A stretch of DNA of 64,000 bases, taken from assembly GCF_000499385.1 (NCBI RefSeq), contig NW_013652137.1, positions 124,001-188,000 on the forward strand, written 5' to 3'. Shown here piece after piece: positions 1 through 12,103 of the stretch (positions within the stretch are counted from its first letter, which is position 1; the number at the start of each line of letters is the position of its first letter). The translations under genes were made by a program, and so were the position numbers. The DNA comes from Eimeria necatrix (lineage: Eukaryota; Apicomplexa; Conoidasida; Eucoccidiorida; Eimeriidae). A model generated the notes under the pieces. The model was not told where the DNA came from. It saw nothing but the letters and a program-made list of their open reading frames with translations, and searched no databases.

Positions 1-1108
1 AGCAGCTACAGCAGCAGCACTAAGCGCACGAGGACGAACACCTGCGACACATTTACTTGAAAAGCAGCGACTGCAATCTGCAGCTAAGGTATTTGCGGAG
101 AAAGACTGTCGGGGCAAAGCGATGAACATGAATTACGGGGCAAAAGGACAGGTAACAGATGAAATAGAAAACAGGCAATAAGAGGGCGAAAGCAGGGCGA
201 CCAATACTAAAGCAGGGGCTTTCTAGGAGGCCAACGAGCTGCCTGTACGAACAGAAACAACTAGCAAATAGACGCAGCAGGTGTCAGTGGGTTAAGCCTC
301 AGAATGCGTGCTTTGGTGAGGCTAAGACGCACATGTAAGCAAAAACCAAAGGAGAGCCTCCACCGACGGATAGGCGTGGCTCGCCTGCATCTTGGGCAAA
401 TCCTGCAGCAGCAGTTGCCGCATAGCAGTGCCGTGTAACCGAAGACCCAACTCAGGGTCGAGAACAGACGTTTCTGTCAGTAGCGCCGTGAGGCCCCTCA
501 TGCCTAAAGGACGACAGCAAACAAATTACCGCAGGCGCGCGTACTTTTGAACACACAGTGGCTTCCATCAGCTGCAGATTAAAGTCCAGGAAGCGGAAGC
601 TGCAGTCACTGCTGAAAGCGACCACTCATCACGCTCCAACCAGCAGTTCCAGAGGTAATCCAAGGCTCGCGGAACCTGGCAGAGGGCACCCAGTCAGGCT
701 GTTGACCTTACCACCAATGACGTTCACAGGGGTCACTGACCCGATCTTCACAGCCCCGTACTCAGCTCGTATGCGCTGCAACCGCTTTTGCTTCTCCGCT
801 GCTGCTGCCATGAGTTGCTCCTGCAGTGTTTCAACTGCCGCACGCACAGCAGCTGCTGCAGAATTTTCCGGCTGTTTAAGACTCTCGCTGGTGCTGCTGC
901 TGAACGGACTTCTAGACGCTCGAATGCCCGTTAATGGCGGCTCTGTTGCTGGCGGTGTCGCCGCTGTTGCTGCAGTTGTTGGCTTGCAATATGACGTCGT
1001 TGCCGCCCAAGTGCGGTAGGCGCATGCTCCTGTTGCTGCGGTACCGCCGCACGGCAGCGACGAGCCCTTAGAAGGGCCCAACAGGAAACGCACAAGGGGG
1101 GCCCTCAT
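1..1108 (-). CDS. CS: Citrate synthase, mitochondrial (5' part, runs off left edge)
   Basis: Condenses acetyl-CoA with oxaloacetate to citrate in the mitochondrial TCA cycle. Three exons are visible on the minus strand: 712-1108 (ATG at 1108), 333-503 and <1-41. The joins are in phase: exon 1 ends on one codon base before GTAAGG, and exon 2 begins with two bases after TTTAG. The joined protein gives KIGSVTPVNVIGGMRG, then TETSVLDPELGLRLHG and PSVEALLWFLLT. These match the conserved citrate synthase N-terminal segment (VIGGMRG, then an L-D-P-x-x-G-x-R-x-x-G pattern, then a G/A-LLWLLLTG-like helix). The first 100 residues or so are Ala/Thr/Ser-rich and lack this homology, as expected for a mitochondrial presequence. 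The catalytic His and Asp residues lie in exons outside the window. The exon 2/3 junction rests on phase and a weak GTGCGT donor. Confidence 0.85.
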
Positions 1109-2842
1109 GATGCTCGTGTTTACGGCAAGGAAAGCCTACAGTCTGCAACGTAAACCTTGGAATTTCCAATTTGCAATACGGGGATACGGTGCAACAATAG
1201 AGGTTTGTGCTTATGATTTTTTTGTGTGGAATTTCACCGAACTGCAGCCTTTGCTCGGGTCGGGGCTGGCGGAAGCTCGGGATTCGTCACATTTGTATGC
1301 TCACCCAAATAACGTTAGGTAGGCTTCCAGTTTTTTTAGTTTTCCGTTATTATGCTGATTTATGATTATACCTATTTAGAAGGAGCTTCTTCCGTTGCTC
1401 CTGTGCCTTGTCTCTCTAAGCTCCCTGTGCCGACATGCTACCTGCGGAAAAGGGCCGCTGCGGTAGGGACCAGGAGCAATTCTTTCCGGTCCTTCCTCAC
1501 TCTTTCAACCTTTGAAAAATTAAGAAAAGTGCAAAATGCGCAAGTAGGTGCAAACTGAAGGCTTTAGTGCACTCATTTGTGCTCCCCCTTCTGATTCGAA
1601 ATAAACAGAATAGGTACTCGCGTGACAGATTGGCCAAACTGTCTTCATTTTCGCTATAGACTAGTCCAGTTGGATGCACAAACACTAATATATGGTTTCT
1701 CACTAGAAAAGAGAAGACGGTGGGCTGATCAAACGGTGGATGTTGACTTTTCGTTTACTGGCAACGTAATGTTCATGAGGAAGAATGAATCAATTTCGTG
1801 TCTTTTCAGCTTGTATGACGTAAGGGCCCTAATGCTCATCTTGTCTAATGAGTTGAGAGTTTGGTGTTATGTCTAAAAAAAGGTATTTAGAGCCCAGCAC
1901 TTTGTAGTCTCAGTTCGCACATTTGCCTTCAAATGCCTAGCGACCACAAATTTTTCCTGTCCGAAATCTCATCAACGGAATGGAATACCAAACAGGTAAG
2001 TGGGAGAGGCGCTGTCGTAGACGTAGAAACAATGGCACGAACGATTCAGCTATTGCCTTCATCAGGGAAGACGAGGTTCCCAGGATTTGTCATCACGGTT
2101 ACACGATTATGCAGGAATATCCCAGGACTTGTTTTATTACCATAATTGAAGGCGTGCGATTAGACGGTCGCAGCAAAAACGAAGAAAATCACGGCACCTC
2201 AATGGACGCCGATCAAAATGCCTCGCGCCACAAAAATATGCGTATTTAGTAATTTCCATGGAGGGCTCCCGTGCGAAATTGGGACACCACCATAGCACGA
2301 ATGCAACGTGCAGCAATTCCAAGTAAAGTGAAGAAAGAACTAGAAAAATATATCGCTAAGCACTGCTTTGTTTAGCTGGACACACTTCTCAAGGCTTACT
2401 AGCATCAAATTACATGGTATTTAACGAATCTGAATATGATCGCTCTCGGCTGTTGACTTGTCGACGTCAAATAAGTCACCTAGAGACAGCTTTAGCAGGT
2501 TTGATGTTCACGGAAAGGGACAGAAAATAGGCACATGCCAGTAGATATATTTGGCTGCGAAATTAAAGCGGACAGCTATCATTTTGAAGCAAGGAAGCGA
2601 AAAGATTGCCTCTACAGAGTCCGCCACAACCAAAACGCGGATATACTGTTTATAACTTTTTCTGTGAGCTCAAGCAGGTGTGATGTCGTGTGCATCGCAT
2701 CTATGAGAGAAAGGAGATACGAAGACAATGGAGACACAAGCATGATCATATGTGGGTACATCTGTTTAAGCTCCCAGGCCTTGAGAAATATAGCGCGCAG
2801 CTCGGTGCTGGCAAAACACATTAAGGGACTCCGTAGGCCATC
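1109..2842. other. Intergenic region upstream of citrate synthase
   Basis: AT-richer DNA between the citrate synthase start and the 3' end of the next minus-strand gene. Short open frames on both strands show neither Eimeria-like composition nor convincing splice-linked coding. It must carry the citrate synthase promoter and the 3' region of the 2843-4444 gene; no specific motif was recognised. Confidence 0.5.
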
Positions 2843-4444
2843 CTACAGACCCGACTGGTGCGTGGTAGGACACCAATGAGTTAGTCGTGAATTTTCATAG
2901 GCAGCAATATGACGTTGCCGCCCACCTCGCGCCTGACGTTCCACCCGGTTGGATGGGTAGCTTCCATGATGCAGACCCCCGGGGGTGCGCGCAGCCACGC
3001 GCCAGCTAGCGGCTTGCATCCTTGGCTCACTGAGCCCAGAGCCTGTTCCTGCATATCCCACGGTACTTGACGGAGTAGTTGGTCGGTGAGTCAAGGGCCG
3101 CATCCCATGTCTTGTATTGCCTCGGCGGTTTTGAGGGGCCCGAGGCTCCTGTCTTACGTTGCGACGCGGTGGGTGCACAAGAGTGTTAATAGGACGCTGA
3201 CACACGACAGAGCAGCATGCAAAACATGCTAAGCAATTGAAGAGAAAGTCTTCTCAAGCAAATCTTTTACCTAGCCCAACAGTGTTGCTGCCTCATCAAG
3301 CGCTGAATAAGTGGGATGCTGTGTACCTCGGATTCATAGGAGATGCTCAAATTGTGAAAAATAAGCATTGAAGGGTCATTCAGAAGCTGTGCACAACAGG
3401 GTTGAGACGAAGTTGAGCCATTCAGATTTCAGGAAAATAATGAGGCTCGTGCATGCTATGGCCTGTAAGCTTCATTCGTGAAAATAGCAGACACCCCGGT
3501 GCACACTGGCGGGGAATAGCAAGAGTAGGACTCACGTTTTCATGAGCAAGCGCAATTCTTTGAAATTCAGTCATAGCGTGTGAAGCCACAGGCGGGTTCC
3601 GCATTCCCGTGTTTCGATGTTGCATCTGAATTAGTAAGCAATAGGTATTCGCAGACAAGGATGCCAGACGTACATGCACTTGTGAAATGTGGAAACATAA
3701 ATAGATGTAAATGAAGGCTCAAGTTCACTGCTGTGGTGGTGCGAGTGAGAATTAGTCCTAGTCAAAGAAGCTTAGAAATCAGGTTACGCAAGGTGGCCTG
3801 TGGGTACTTACTTGGGGCCACACGGCCCTTTCACGTTGCAGGCTCATATGGGCCTCAGCTAGATCCAGCTGCCTCTGCGCGGCATTGGACCTAGCTCTTC
3901 CGCACCGATTCCTGCGTCTGGGGGCAGAATAGTGCTGCCACTTTTGCTCGCAGAAAATTGGCGGCTGTACAGCTGCAGCAGCTTGCCGATAAATTTCTTC
4001 AAGAGGAAAATCAGGCTCTGCAGGTGCTCCCCAGGCGGGCGCTCTGCCTGTTGAAGAAGGGCTCCAAGCATCGTCAGTGCCTGATTAAGTGGCGAAAGCG
4101 AACGCAGTGGAGTCTGTCGCAAAAGAACGGGGACAAGATGAACAGTAATACCTTTACACTGCAGTGCCATAGCACCATTTAGTGTCTGAGCACTTACATG
4201 CTAAGTGAAGGTCTTGAGAAATTTCGTCGAACTCGGCCTCTGCCCTCAAGGTTTCAAAGAACGTGTTAGGAGTATGATCCTGTTGCGGCTCTTGTTCCGC
4301 TGTAGTCGTGGTATTGGCGTCACTGAGGTCTAATGGTGCTGGTTGGGAGGTATGAGTGGCCCATGGAGCTTGCTGAGTGCTTGGACAAGCAGACATTAGC
4401 ACGATTAAGCAGCTCAAGGCAGCTAGAGCTGCAGTAGTCTCCAT
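2843..4444 (-). CDS. Secreted hypothetical protein, four exons, Arg-rich C-terminus
   Basis: Family not recognised. Four exons join in phase on the minus strand: 4198-4444, 3812-4080, 3536-3625 and 2843-3196, giving about 319 aa. Donors are GTAAGT, GTAAGT and GTGAGT; the acceptors TAATCAG, TAATTCAG and TGTCAG each sit at the needed phase. The first 25 or so residues (METTAALAALSCLIVLMSAC) form a clear signal peptide, so the protein probably enters the secretory pathway. An acidic, Thr-rich stretch follows. A middle segment has an amphipathic AAQRQLDLAEAHMSLQRE helix, and a basic C-terminal third (118 codons including stop) is rich in Arg, Pro and Gly with few hydrophobics. An in-frame ATG 33 bases upstream (4477) is possible, but the internal one gives the better signal peptide. 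The strength of four consistent splice joins is the main evidence that this is real. Confidence 0.65.
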
Positions 4445-5350
4445 CTGTAGAGAGGTTAGCTCCGTGGAGATCTGCAAGAGGAAAGCTCACAGAGTGCAAC
4501 ACGCCTGTGAGATATACGAGGGGCGCCTCATGCCCATTAATGTCTTATAACAAAGGGAAACCTGTGATATCTGTGGATTTCAGGGAGAATAAATGCGGTA
4601 TGAGCTCTGCGTGATTGCAGTACTCCGAACTCTCAGAAGACACGAGGCACTTGGGAATCATTTCCGCTTGGTAGCGAAAAGCCACTGAAAAGAGGGTGAG
4701 ACATAGATCTAAATATAAAATTCATCAAAATTTCAAACAAAGTTGGCCCGAGAATTGAGAGATCTCCGCTTTATATCATGAGCCGTCTTTGCCGAGAGCC
4801 CTGCACGGTCTCCGAAGGCACGAACGAGCACTTGCTGATTACTTACAGTTGAGGCGTGAGTCAAGGGCAAAGCAAAGTATCATTTAATTTAAACTCATGA
4901 ACTGGTTTCAAATCGACGATTTAAAAGTGAAAATTTTCGGCGGCATGGAGGGGCCTCTGGCTGACCAGTCCTGCTGACCGCAAAGGGGACCAGGGCATAT
5001 CCAATGCCCAGGCATTCGTTACAGGGAGGCACCTTGACCAGTGAAAGTGATCTTAATTTACATAAATGTTCTTCGGATTTATACTAAATGATTTGGTAAA
5101 GATAATTTTAAGTGTTCAAAGAATGCGGTTGTGCTTTGGTCAAATGTTACACTCCCAGTGCTGATCACTGTCCGATCGAAGCGCCGGCTTTCGCACGCAC
5201 CAATTGAAACTATAGAAGCAGCCGGAAGAGATAAGTAGTCACTGCGTGCTTTTGCATTAAAATAGAAGTAAAAATGCTCCCCATAATATTTTTCGCTCTC
5301 CCGCTATCGGAAAGGCGGCCGCTGTCCGCGACGCACCACGAAGCAGCCGA
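4445..5350. other. Intergenic region
   Basis: Lies between the 5' end of the secreted-protein gene and the 3' end of the Gln-rich gene, both on the minus strand. AT-rich in part. No coding segment or recognisable motif was seen. Confidence 0.4.
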
Positions 5351-8300
5351 TCACGACGGAGGCAACCAATCAGCAGGCGCCCTCAGTATTCTCCAATCAC
5401 CAAGTGCGCATAGGATGGGACTAAACTGTACCAAAAAGCCATCGTCGCACTTCAGAGTTGCCGTGAGTTGCTCAGAAGCGAAAAAAGAACGACAATTTGC
5501 AAACGCAGTCCCTTCATCGACCACACGATGTATTGTCCGCTGGCTGATAGATCTTCGTAACTTGCTCACCGCAGGATATTGCACAGTGAGCAGTACTGCT
5601 TTTCAACCAGCCTCGCCTCTCATTCTTAAGTAGAAAGGTGCTGCTTTTCGTCAATAACTTACAGATTTGCTGACAGAGAGCCTTCAAAGCCGCCTCTACA
5701 TTCCGTTGTTCCAAAACATGAAAAAGAAACGTAGAGCCAAATAAGTTATTGTCTTGCAGATTAGAGCATGTACGCAGACAGGAAAGAAAGCAAAGACTAT
5801 CCCGCTGCCGTGGCAGCAGCTGCTGCTGCCGGCTGTTTATTGCGGTCGCAACAGAACTGTTAAGTTAAAACTAAACGAAAAGAACCAACGCGAAACAGGA
5901 GCAGCACGGCGTCCCGTAGGGATTAAAATTTAAGACTTTCCTTCGGCCCCTCCTGCCGCCGCAACAGGTGACGAAGGTGCCCCTAATGAGGACGCAGGCG
6001 AGGGAGACTGGCTCCCTCCCACTGAGCCCTCTATTTGTTGCTTAGAGGCGGGCAATCCGTCACTCTGAGGAGACCCTCTAGGCTGCTTCGGGGGACCTTG
6101 AGATCTCCAGCTTGTGGAGGAGGCCGACGGGCGGTGCGCCTCGTTATGGTGTAGCTGCTGTTGCAGCTGTTGCTGCTGCTCCGACGGGTCCTGACGCCTA
6201 CTCGCGGGCTGTCGTGCACGCCGTTCCCTTGTAGGCGCACTGACAGTCCCTTCGACATGTTTTCTACTCCCAACCACTTGCTGCGGCTGCGGCTGCTGCT
6301 GTTGCTGCTGCTGTTGCTGCTGCTGGTCGCCCTCAGGATGTGCCTTTTCCAGCTGTTCGTGGTCTGGGGAAGCATTCGGGGCCTCGGGAAACCCCGTGCT
6401 GCTCCTACTTCGCGTATCACCGCGAGATATGCTTCTTGTGATGTGGCCCTTAGCCCTGTTTGGCCCATCCCCGGCGGCTGACGTTGCGCTAGCTGGCCGA
6501 CCGGACAGATGCTGATGCTGATGTTGCTGCTGGTGCTGCCTGTTTTGCAGGTGCCGACGACTTACTGGGGTATCTGAAGATTCCCTTGGTCCCGCCCCCC
6601 CAGCGTGAGATACGCTGCCTGCAGAGGAACTCTTGCCAGTCTCATGGCCTCCTTGAGAGGCCCCCGTCCAGCGGCCACTACGCGCCCTGTGAGTCGGTGA
6701 AGCAGCAGCAGCAGCAGTGGAGCCTGCTGCTGCTGCTGTAGCTGACGCTGGGTCGGGCCCTGCAGCATCGGCAGCGCCTGACTTTGCCTCTCCCCTGCTG
6801 CTGCTGCTACTACTACTACTACTAGTTCGCGGATGGGCCCCATTAGAGGCGGATACCAAACGAGAAGAAGGAGTCTGCGGAGATCCTTCGGCTGCTCTTT
6901 CCGCTGCTGCTGCCTCTTCGAGTTGTCTGGCAGCCTGACGCTCTTGCTCGGCCTGTGACAACGAATCGGCAGTAGGCAGAACTCCAGATGAAACCGAAGC
7001 AGCAGCAGCAGCGGCAGTAGCAGCAATAACGGGAGGGCCATTTGCGCATATAGCTACAGCACCTTCCAAACACCGCCCTGGTGCCTGAACAACAGCAGAG
7101 GCGGCCCTGGGGGCAATTCTTGTCTAGCGGTGCTGGAACGAACAAGATCTCACAATTCTGTGTCTCTTCTCAACTTCTCTATTGTTCGCAATGATCGCCA
7201 GAATGCGCCTGTCTAGAGCCTCCTCCTGCTGGAGGTCTCGCTGCCGCGGTGCAGGGGGCCCCTGGAGGCCACCTTGTCCCCCTCCCTGTGAACGCCCGTG
7301 ACCTGAGATAGCAAAACATGAGAGGGCAGCAGAAATAGGCGTTATAGCACAGTCTGAGTTGCTGCAATGCTGTTGCTCTCTTTCTGGTGCTGCTGTTCCT
7401 GCATCTTCACCATGACGTACTTGTTGCTGAAGATGAGGCCCCACCTCTGGAGCCTCTGGCGGAGTCGCCATGGGCCCCCGAGAATCCTTCGCCAGGGCAG
7501 CTTACCCCAAACCGACTCTGCTGCTGACGACCCCCTCTACGCGGCTTCTGTTGCTGTTGCTGATGATGATCTGGAGGGTACTGGCGCAATGGGCCGCGGT
7601 CGTGCCTTTGGTGGTGTTGTGCTGCACCAGTCGCCCCTGGAGCGGCTGCGTGCCTTTGCGGTCCGTCTCCTCGCAGCTGTTGTTGTTGCGGTCGGTCCCT
7701 CTCTGGCTGGCTGCTTCGGCTTTGCAGTGAATGACCTCCAGCCGGAGTCCCTCTTGCGTCTTGCAGTGGGACCCTGCCGTGATGCCTACGCGCGGATTGC
7801 TGTGGCTGCTGCTGCTGCTGCAGCGCATTGCCACCGCTGTGCTGAGGCATGCGTTCTGCAGATAACGTAGTCGAACAGTCAGAAGCCCTAGGTAGAGCGC
7901 CGCCGGCAGCGTGGTGTTGCTGCTGCTGCTGTGGCGGAGGCGGCGGCGGTGTGCTACTTTGGCAGAATTCTGCAGGTGCTGCTGATGCGGCAGGCGCAAC
8001 AACTGCTGTTACTGCTGGCCCCGCTTCTGTTGCGCTGCTCCGGTTGGTCCTGCCACCCCTGCTCCGCGCGCTGCTCACTTTCGGGGCTCCTTGGACTGGC
8101 TGTCTCGTCCTAGTGCTATCGCTTCCCCTCTGCTGCTGCTGCTGCTGTTGCTGCTGCTGGTGTGGCGGCTGCGGGAGTTGCTGCTGCACTGCAGGTTCAT
8201 CTGACTGGCTCCGGGCTTGCTGCTTACGCTGGTCTTGCTGATGCACTTGCTGGTCAGCAGCAGCAGCAAACTCTCCATCATACATTTTGTGGGACTGAGG

Positions 8301-9467
8301 GACTCGGCCTACGTCTGCTGCTGTTCCCGCTGGAAGCTGCTGTTGGTCGTGGTGCCGCTGCGGCTCCCCCTGGAGCACCTGCTGCTGCATCTCTTGGTGG
8401 TGAGTGGGCTTGACCTGCTCGTGCACCTTCGGCTGCTGCAGCTGCTGCTGCTGCAAAGCTTGCAAGTGCTGCTGCTGCTGCAACTGCTGCATTTGCGGCA
8501 ACAAGGCAGCTGGGACTCCGTATGCCGCCGCGAGCTTGGCCTGCTGCGCCAGGGTATACGCGTATGGCTGTTGCTGTAGGTACGGATCTTGCTGTTGCAT
8601 ATGCTGCTGCAATTGCTGCAGTTGCAGTTGTTGCTGAAGCACAAGGGCCTGCTGCTGCTGCAGCTCAATGGGAGACCCTCCTGGCTGCTGCATGGCGTAT
8701 ATCATTGGCATTTGCATTTGCTGTAGCTGCTGTTGCTGCTGGAGTTGCTGCTGTTGTATTTGCTGCAATTGCTGCTGCTGCAGTTGCTGCTGCTGCAGCT
8801 GCTGCTGCTGCAGCTGCTGCTGGTCCAGACTGCCAAGCGGCCCAATGTCGCTAAAGTAGGGCGGCAGAGGCCCCAGCTGGGTAGCGACGCCCATTTGCTG
8901 CAGTTGCTGAAGGTGCTGAAGCTGCTGCAGGGCTGTGTTTGTTGCAGCAGCTGCTGCAGGGGTCATGCTACCGTAAAGCGATGGTGCTGCTGCGGCTGCG
9001 GCTGCTGCATACGCGGCTTCATATGCAGCAACGCTGCTCCCATATGGATCTAGAACTTGCTGCTGCTGCAGATGCTGCTGCTGCAGAAGCTGCTGGTGCT
9101 GCGCATGTTGCTGCTGCATCAACTGTTGCTGGTGTCTACTCTCCTCTTGCTGCTGTCTCGAAGCTGCTGCAGCAGCAGCAGCAGCAGCCTCCATCTGATA
9201 ACTGTCCCTTGCATATGTTGGTGGACCTGCCTGAGGACCCTCATGGGGGTTCTGCAGCTGTTGCGTGTATGGCTCATCTGTATCGTTGACCGCTGTGCTC
9301 TGATGGCGCTGTTGTTGCTGCTGTTGCTGCTGCTGTTTTTTGGAGCCTTCGGAGCGCCATATCTCCTTCGACCCCCGCTGCTGCCTCGCCGAAGGCGCCT
9401 CAGAAGCCCCTGGTGCAGGTCTGGCCCCTCTGCGGGGCCCAGGAGGCCCTTCTCCCGGATATGGCAT
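5351..9467 (-). CDS. Large Gln/Ala-rich protein with homopolymer runs
   Basis: Family not recognised. Proposed exons on the minus strand: 7421-9467, 7154-7302, 5937-7084, 5663-5856 and 5351-5595, about 1260 aa, all joins in phase. The first exon carries many runs of Gln (up to about 10) and Ala encoded by CAG/GCA repeats. The third is rich in Ala, Ser and Gln. Non-repetitive patches are EALDRRILAIIANNREVEKR in exon 2 and LFGSTFLFHVLEQRNVEAAL in exon 4; the latter reads like a folded helical segment. The first ATG (MPYPGEG) lies three bases after a strong acceptor (pyrimidine tract, then CCGCAG), so a 5' leader intron or an upstream coding exon is likely. The exon 3/4 donor (GTCTTA) and the exon 5 acceptor are weak. 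Alternative: two genes, with the first ending at 7124. Gln-rich proteins of this sort are often nuclear, but nothing here proves that. Confidence 0.6.
6120..9340. repeat. CTG/CAG trinucleotide-rich low-complexity tracts
   Basis: Repeated short arrays of CTG, TGC and GCT on the plus strand, densest at about 6285-6330, 7905-7930, 8130-8165, 8430-8490, 8735-8825, 9057-9190 and 9310-9340. On the coding (minus) strand they encode Gln and Ala runs. They also create long open frames of Leu, Cys or Ala on the opposite strand, which are artefacts. Such homopolymer-coding repeats are a known hallmark of Eimeria genomes. Confidence 0.9.
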
Positions 9468-11634
9468 TTGCTGCGGGGCAGATGCACACAAATAACACAC
9501 ACTGACTGCTGCCCGAGTCCCGCCGCTGCTGACGACGTGAAGGTGCGGCAGCAGCCGCAGCTGTTCCCTCTTGTCAGTGTATCGTACGTGTATGCCTGTT
9601 TCACTGGTGTCACGTGGCTCTGTATCGTATAAGTTAGACTTTAGTGCACTTGCCAGCCGCTGCACCCGCGATTAGCCTGAAGTGAGGGCAGCAGAAAGAA
9701 TGGAAAGTATACGTACATCTGCAGGCTCACAATACAGCTACCGCTGCACAAACGGCTGCAGCCGAATAGAATAGTCTTTTGTGTGTTGCTGCTGCGGGTA
9801 TTGCAGGAGCAGCAACAGCCACCCCCTTGTTGCAGGGGGGGCAGCTGAGTGCAGCGAATCGTGGGGGGCCCCGCTGCTGATGTGGTTGCAATGTAGGTCC
9901 CCTGGGCTGCATGTCTTTGAGTTGTTGTGACTATCTAACCATCTCCTTTTCTTGGGGCCCCTTGCATGCGTTGCTGCAGCTTGGGGGCCCCGCTGCGAGC
10001 ACCTGCTGCTGCTGCACTGCTGCCCCCACAGCAACAGAGCTGGGGCTGGAAAAGCTACTGTTGTGGCCGAACCACTCGGTTATTCCTGTTCCCATTAGTT
10101 CAAGGGAGAATTATACAAATGTTTTTTAAATTTTTGTTAAGTCCTGCTTGATTTGTGGTTTGCAGATATGTGTCGTCCCGTGCTCCCTCGTCACCGGCCA
10201 CCGTTTGCAGCGCAAATAACTGGAAATATACAAAATGTGCAGTGGAATATAGGATTGGCTTCCACAAAATTGTGGGAAATCACAACCACGTCTGAGCACG
10301 TAAGTGCTGGGCTCATCGCTACGTTTCGCGCCGAACGGGGTTAAAGTGTACGTCAGACGCACTTTGAGACCTCACTCTTCGCAAGCAGAAAAGAGTGCGG
10401 TGTGCAGCTTGGAGATGCATGAGTACGTGCTTCTTGGATATGTATTGATAAGCAAAAATATTGTGTAGGCAAAGAGGCATGGCCTGCCGAGGCTGGAGAA
10501 AGTCGCGTGATTGGTAGAATTGTACCCATTGTAGTGAACAGCAAAGTATGAGGTCTGCAGAGCGACTCTTCGCCCAGAGAGCCGATAAGTGATAAGTAGT
10601 GGGCAAAACTTTCAGAAATTCAACGTTGGAGAATGTCTTGACCTCGGACTGTATGACATATTCTGGCTGAGTACTTCGGCCCACAAATCCCCTGAGAACG
10701 AGTAGAATACTGACTTATCGGAAAACACCGGCCCAATCAACAGGCCACATTGATGAGCTTAGCTCAGCGTCTTGGCACTCCAGTGGGAGGGGCCATGCCT
10801 GGGAAATGGCAAATAAGCCTAGGAGGCGAAGGCAGGCATGTGCCTTGCACGTAACAACCAGTGACCAATAATTGTCGGCGGCGCAGTTTCTTTGCAGGAA
10901 CAAGTAGTGCCGTATATCTGCTTTCAATTTTGCCGTCTTTATTCTGCAGTGCTCTCCTGCTCTTCTCTGCCGAAGAATAAATCCTTAGAGGCATGGGGAA
11001 GGAGGCTTTCCTTCTTGAGACTGTGCTTGCTAGTTACTACGTTGCCTCCGTTTACTGTCTTTGCAATAAAATGCGATGTTAGCCTGCATGCTTTTAGCCA
11101 GTTCCATGGCGCATGATGCTTGTTCTAGTAGCTAAATCCCAGGTCGTTCGAGCAGCTTTGCAGTCAAGTGCTCCGCCGGTTTCTGCTGGAGCGACTAGCT
11201 GCCTGAATTTTCCCCCATGCCTCCTACGGTGCTGTCACTAGTATATACGGAGACGCCTGACTCGTGAAGCGTAACTTGGATTGCGCACTGAATAATTCTG
11301 CGGCGAAAAACAGTGCGCATTGAGCTCTGGCTTTGCCATGTCTTTCAAAGCTACTTAATATATGTTAAAGGACATCTTAGGCTCTACACATGCAGTGTCA
11401 CGATGCGGCAAACTCACATTAGGTCACTACGCTATCGAGCAGTATGGCCTTAGATTTGATGCAGCGCCGCCAAGAAATCATAGGTTTAGTTCTGTTCTAC
11501 ATACCGTGCCTGCAAATTGTGCGCCGCCTTCTCACTTTTAAAATCATGTCCCACAAGAAGAACCCACAGCGTTGATTCCTAGGATTGGCGAGACAGTCAC
11601 GAGGTATGTTCGCAGCAATGCGACTGACAAAGGA

Positions 11635-11732
11635 ACAGAATAGTGAAGCCGCAATTGAAAGTTGTCGCAGGCGCAATATCTCTACAGAATAGTGAAACCG
11701 CAAATGAAAGTTGTCGCAGGCGCAATATCTCT
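11635..11732. repeat. 49-base tandem duplication
   Basis: Two adjacent copies, 11635-11683 and 11684-11732, of a unit starting ACAGAATAGTGAA and ending CGCAATATCTCT, differing at only two positions. Function unknown. Confidence 0.9.
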
Positions 11733-12060
11733 ACCCTCAGCCCACGGCTGTACATTTCAGTATGGTTTCAAGGCCAACACATACATACCGACAAGCTTGC
11801 GAACAAGCAACGCGCACTAATGGACAGAGGATATGGACAGAGCTAGTGAGTCTGGAAACTATGCCGCTTCCACGTTTTTTATTTGTTAAAGAGTGGACAA
11901 CAGAGTCAGCCAACAACAAATATAGCTGCTCGAACTACAAACGCGAGAGACTGAAGGGACAATGCACCAGCTTTGGGGCTTTTACGGAGACAACAAAAGT
12001 CAGGCCGTAGCTCTTTAGTCCGGGTTTTTTGCATCGGAGGTTATTGGCATCTAAAAAAAC

Positions 12061-12103
12061 TGAATGATCGACTCTAGGGAAATTGAATGATCGACTCTAG
12101 GGA
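12061..12103. repeat. 23-base tandem repeat, about two copies
   Basis: TGAATGATCGACTCTAGGGA occurs at 12061 and again at 12084. Confidence 0.9.

Noticed and set aside
7124..7153. A 30-base intron between exons 2 and 3 of the Gln-rich gene
   Set aside because: Phase-correct but too short. A 69-base intron ending at GTTGTTCAG (acceptor before 7084) fits as well and has a pyrimidine tract.
7367..9632. Many plus-strand open frames rich in Leu, Cys or Ala
   Set aside because: They are the reverse or shifted reading of CAG repeats in the minus-strand Gln-rich gene. They have homopolymer composition only and no start or splice support.
12061..12103. Telomere-like repeat (CTAGGG units)
   Set aside because: Only two copies of a 23-base unit, not tandem TTTAGGG; interpreted as a small local duplication.
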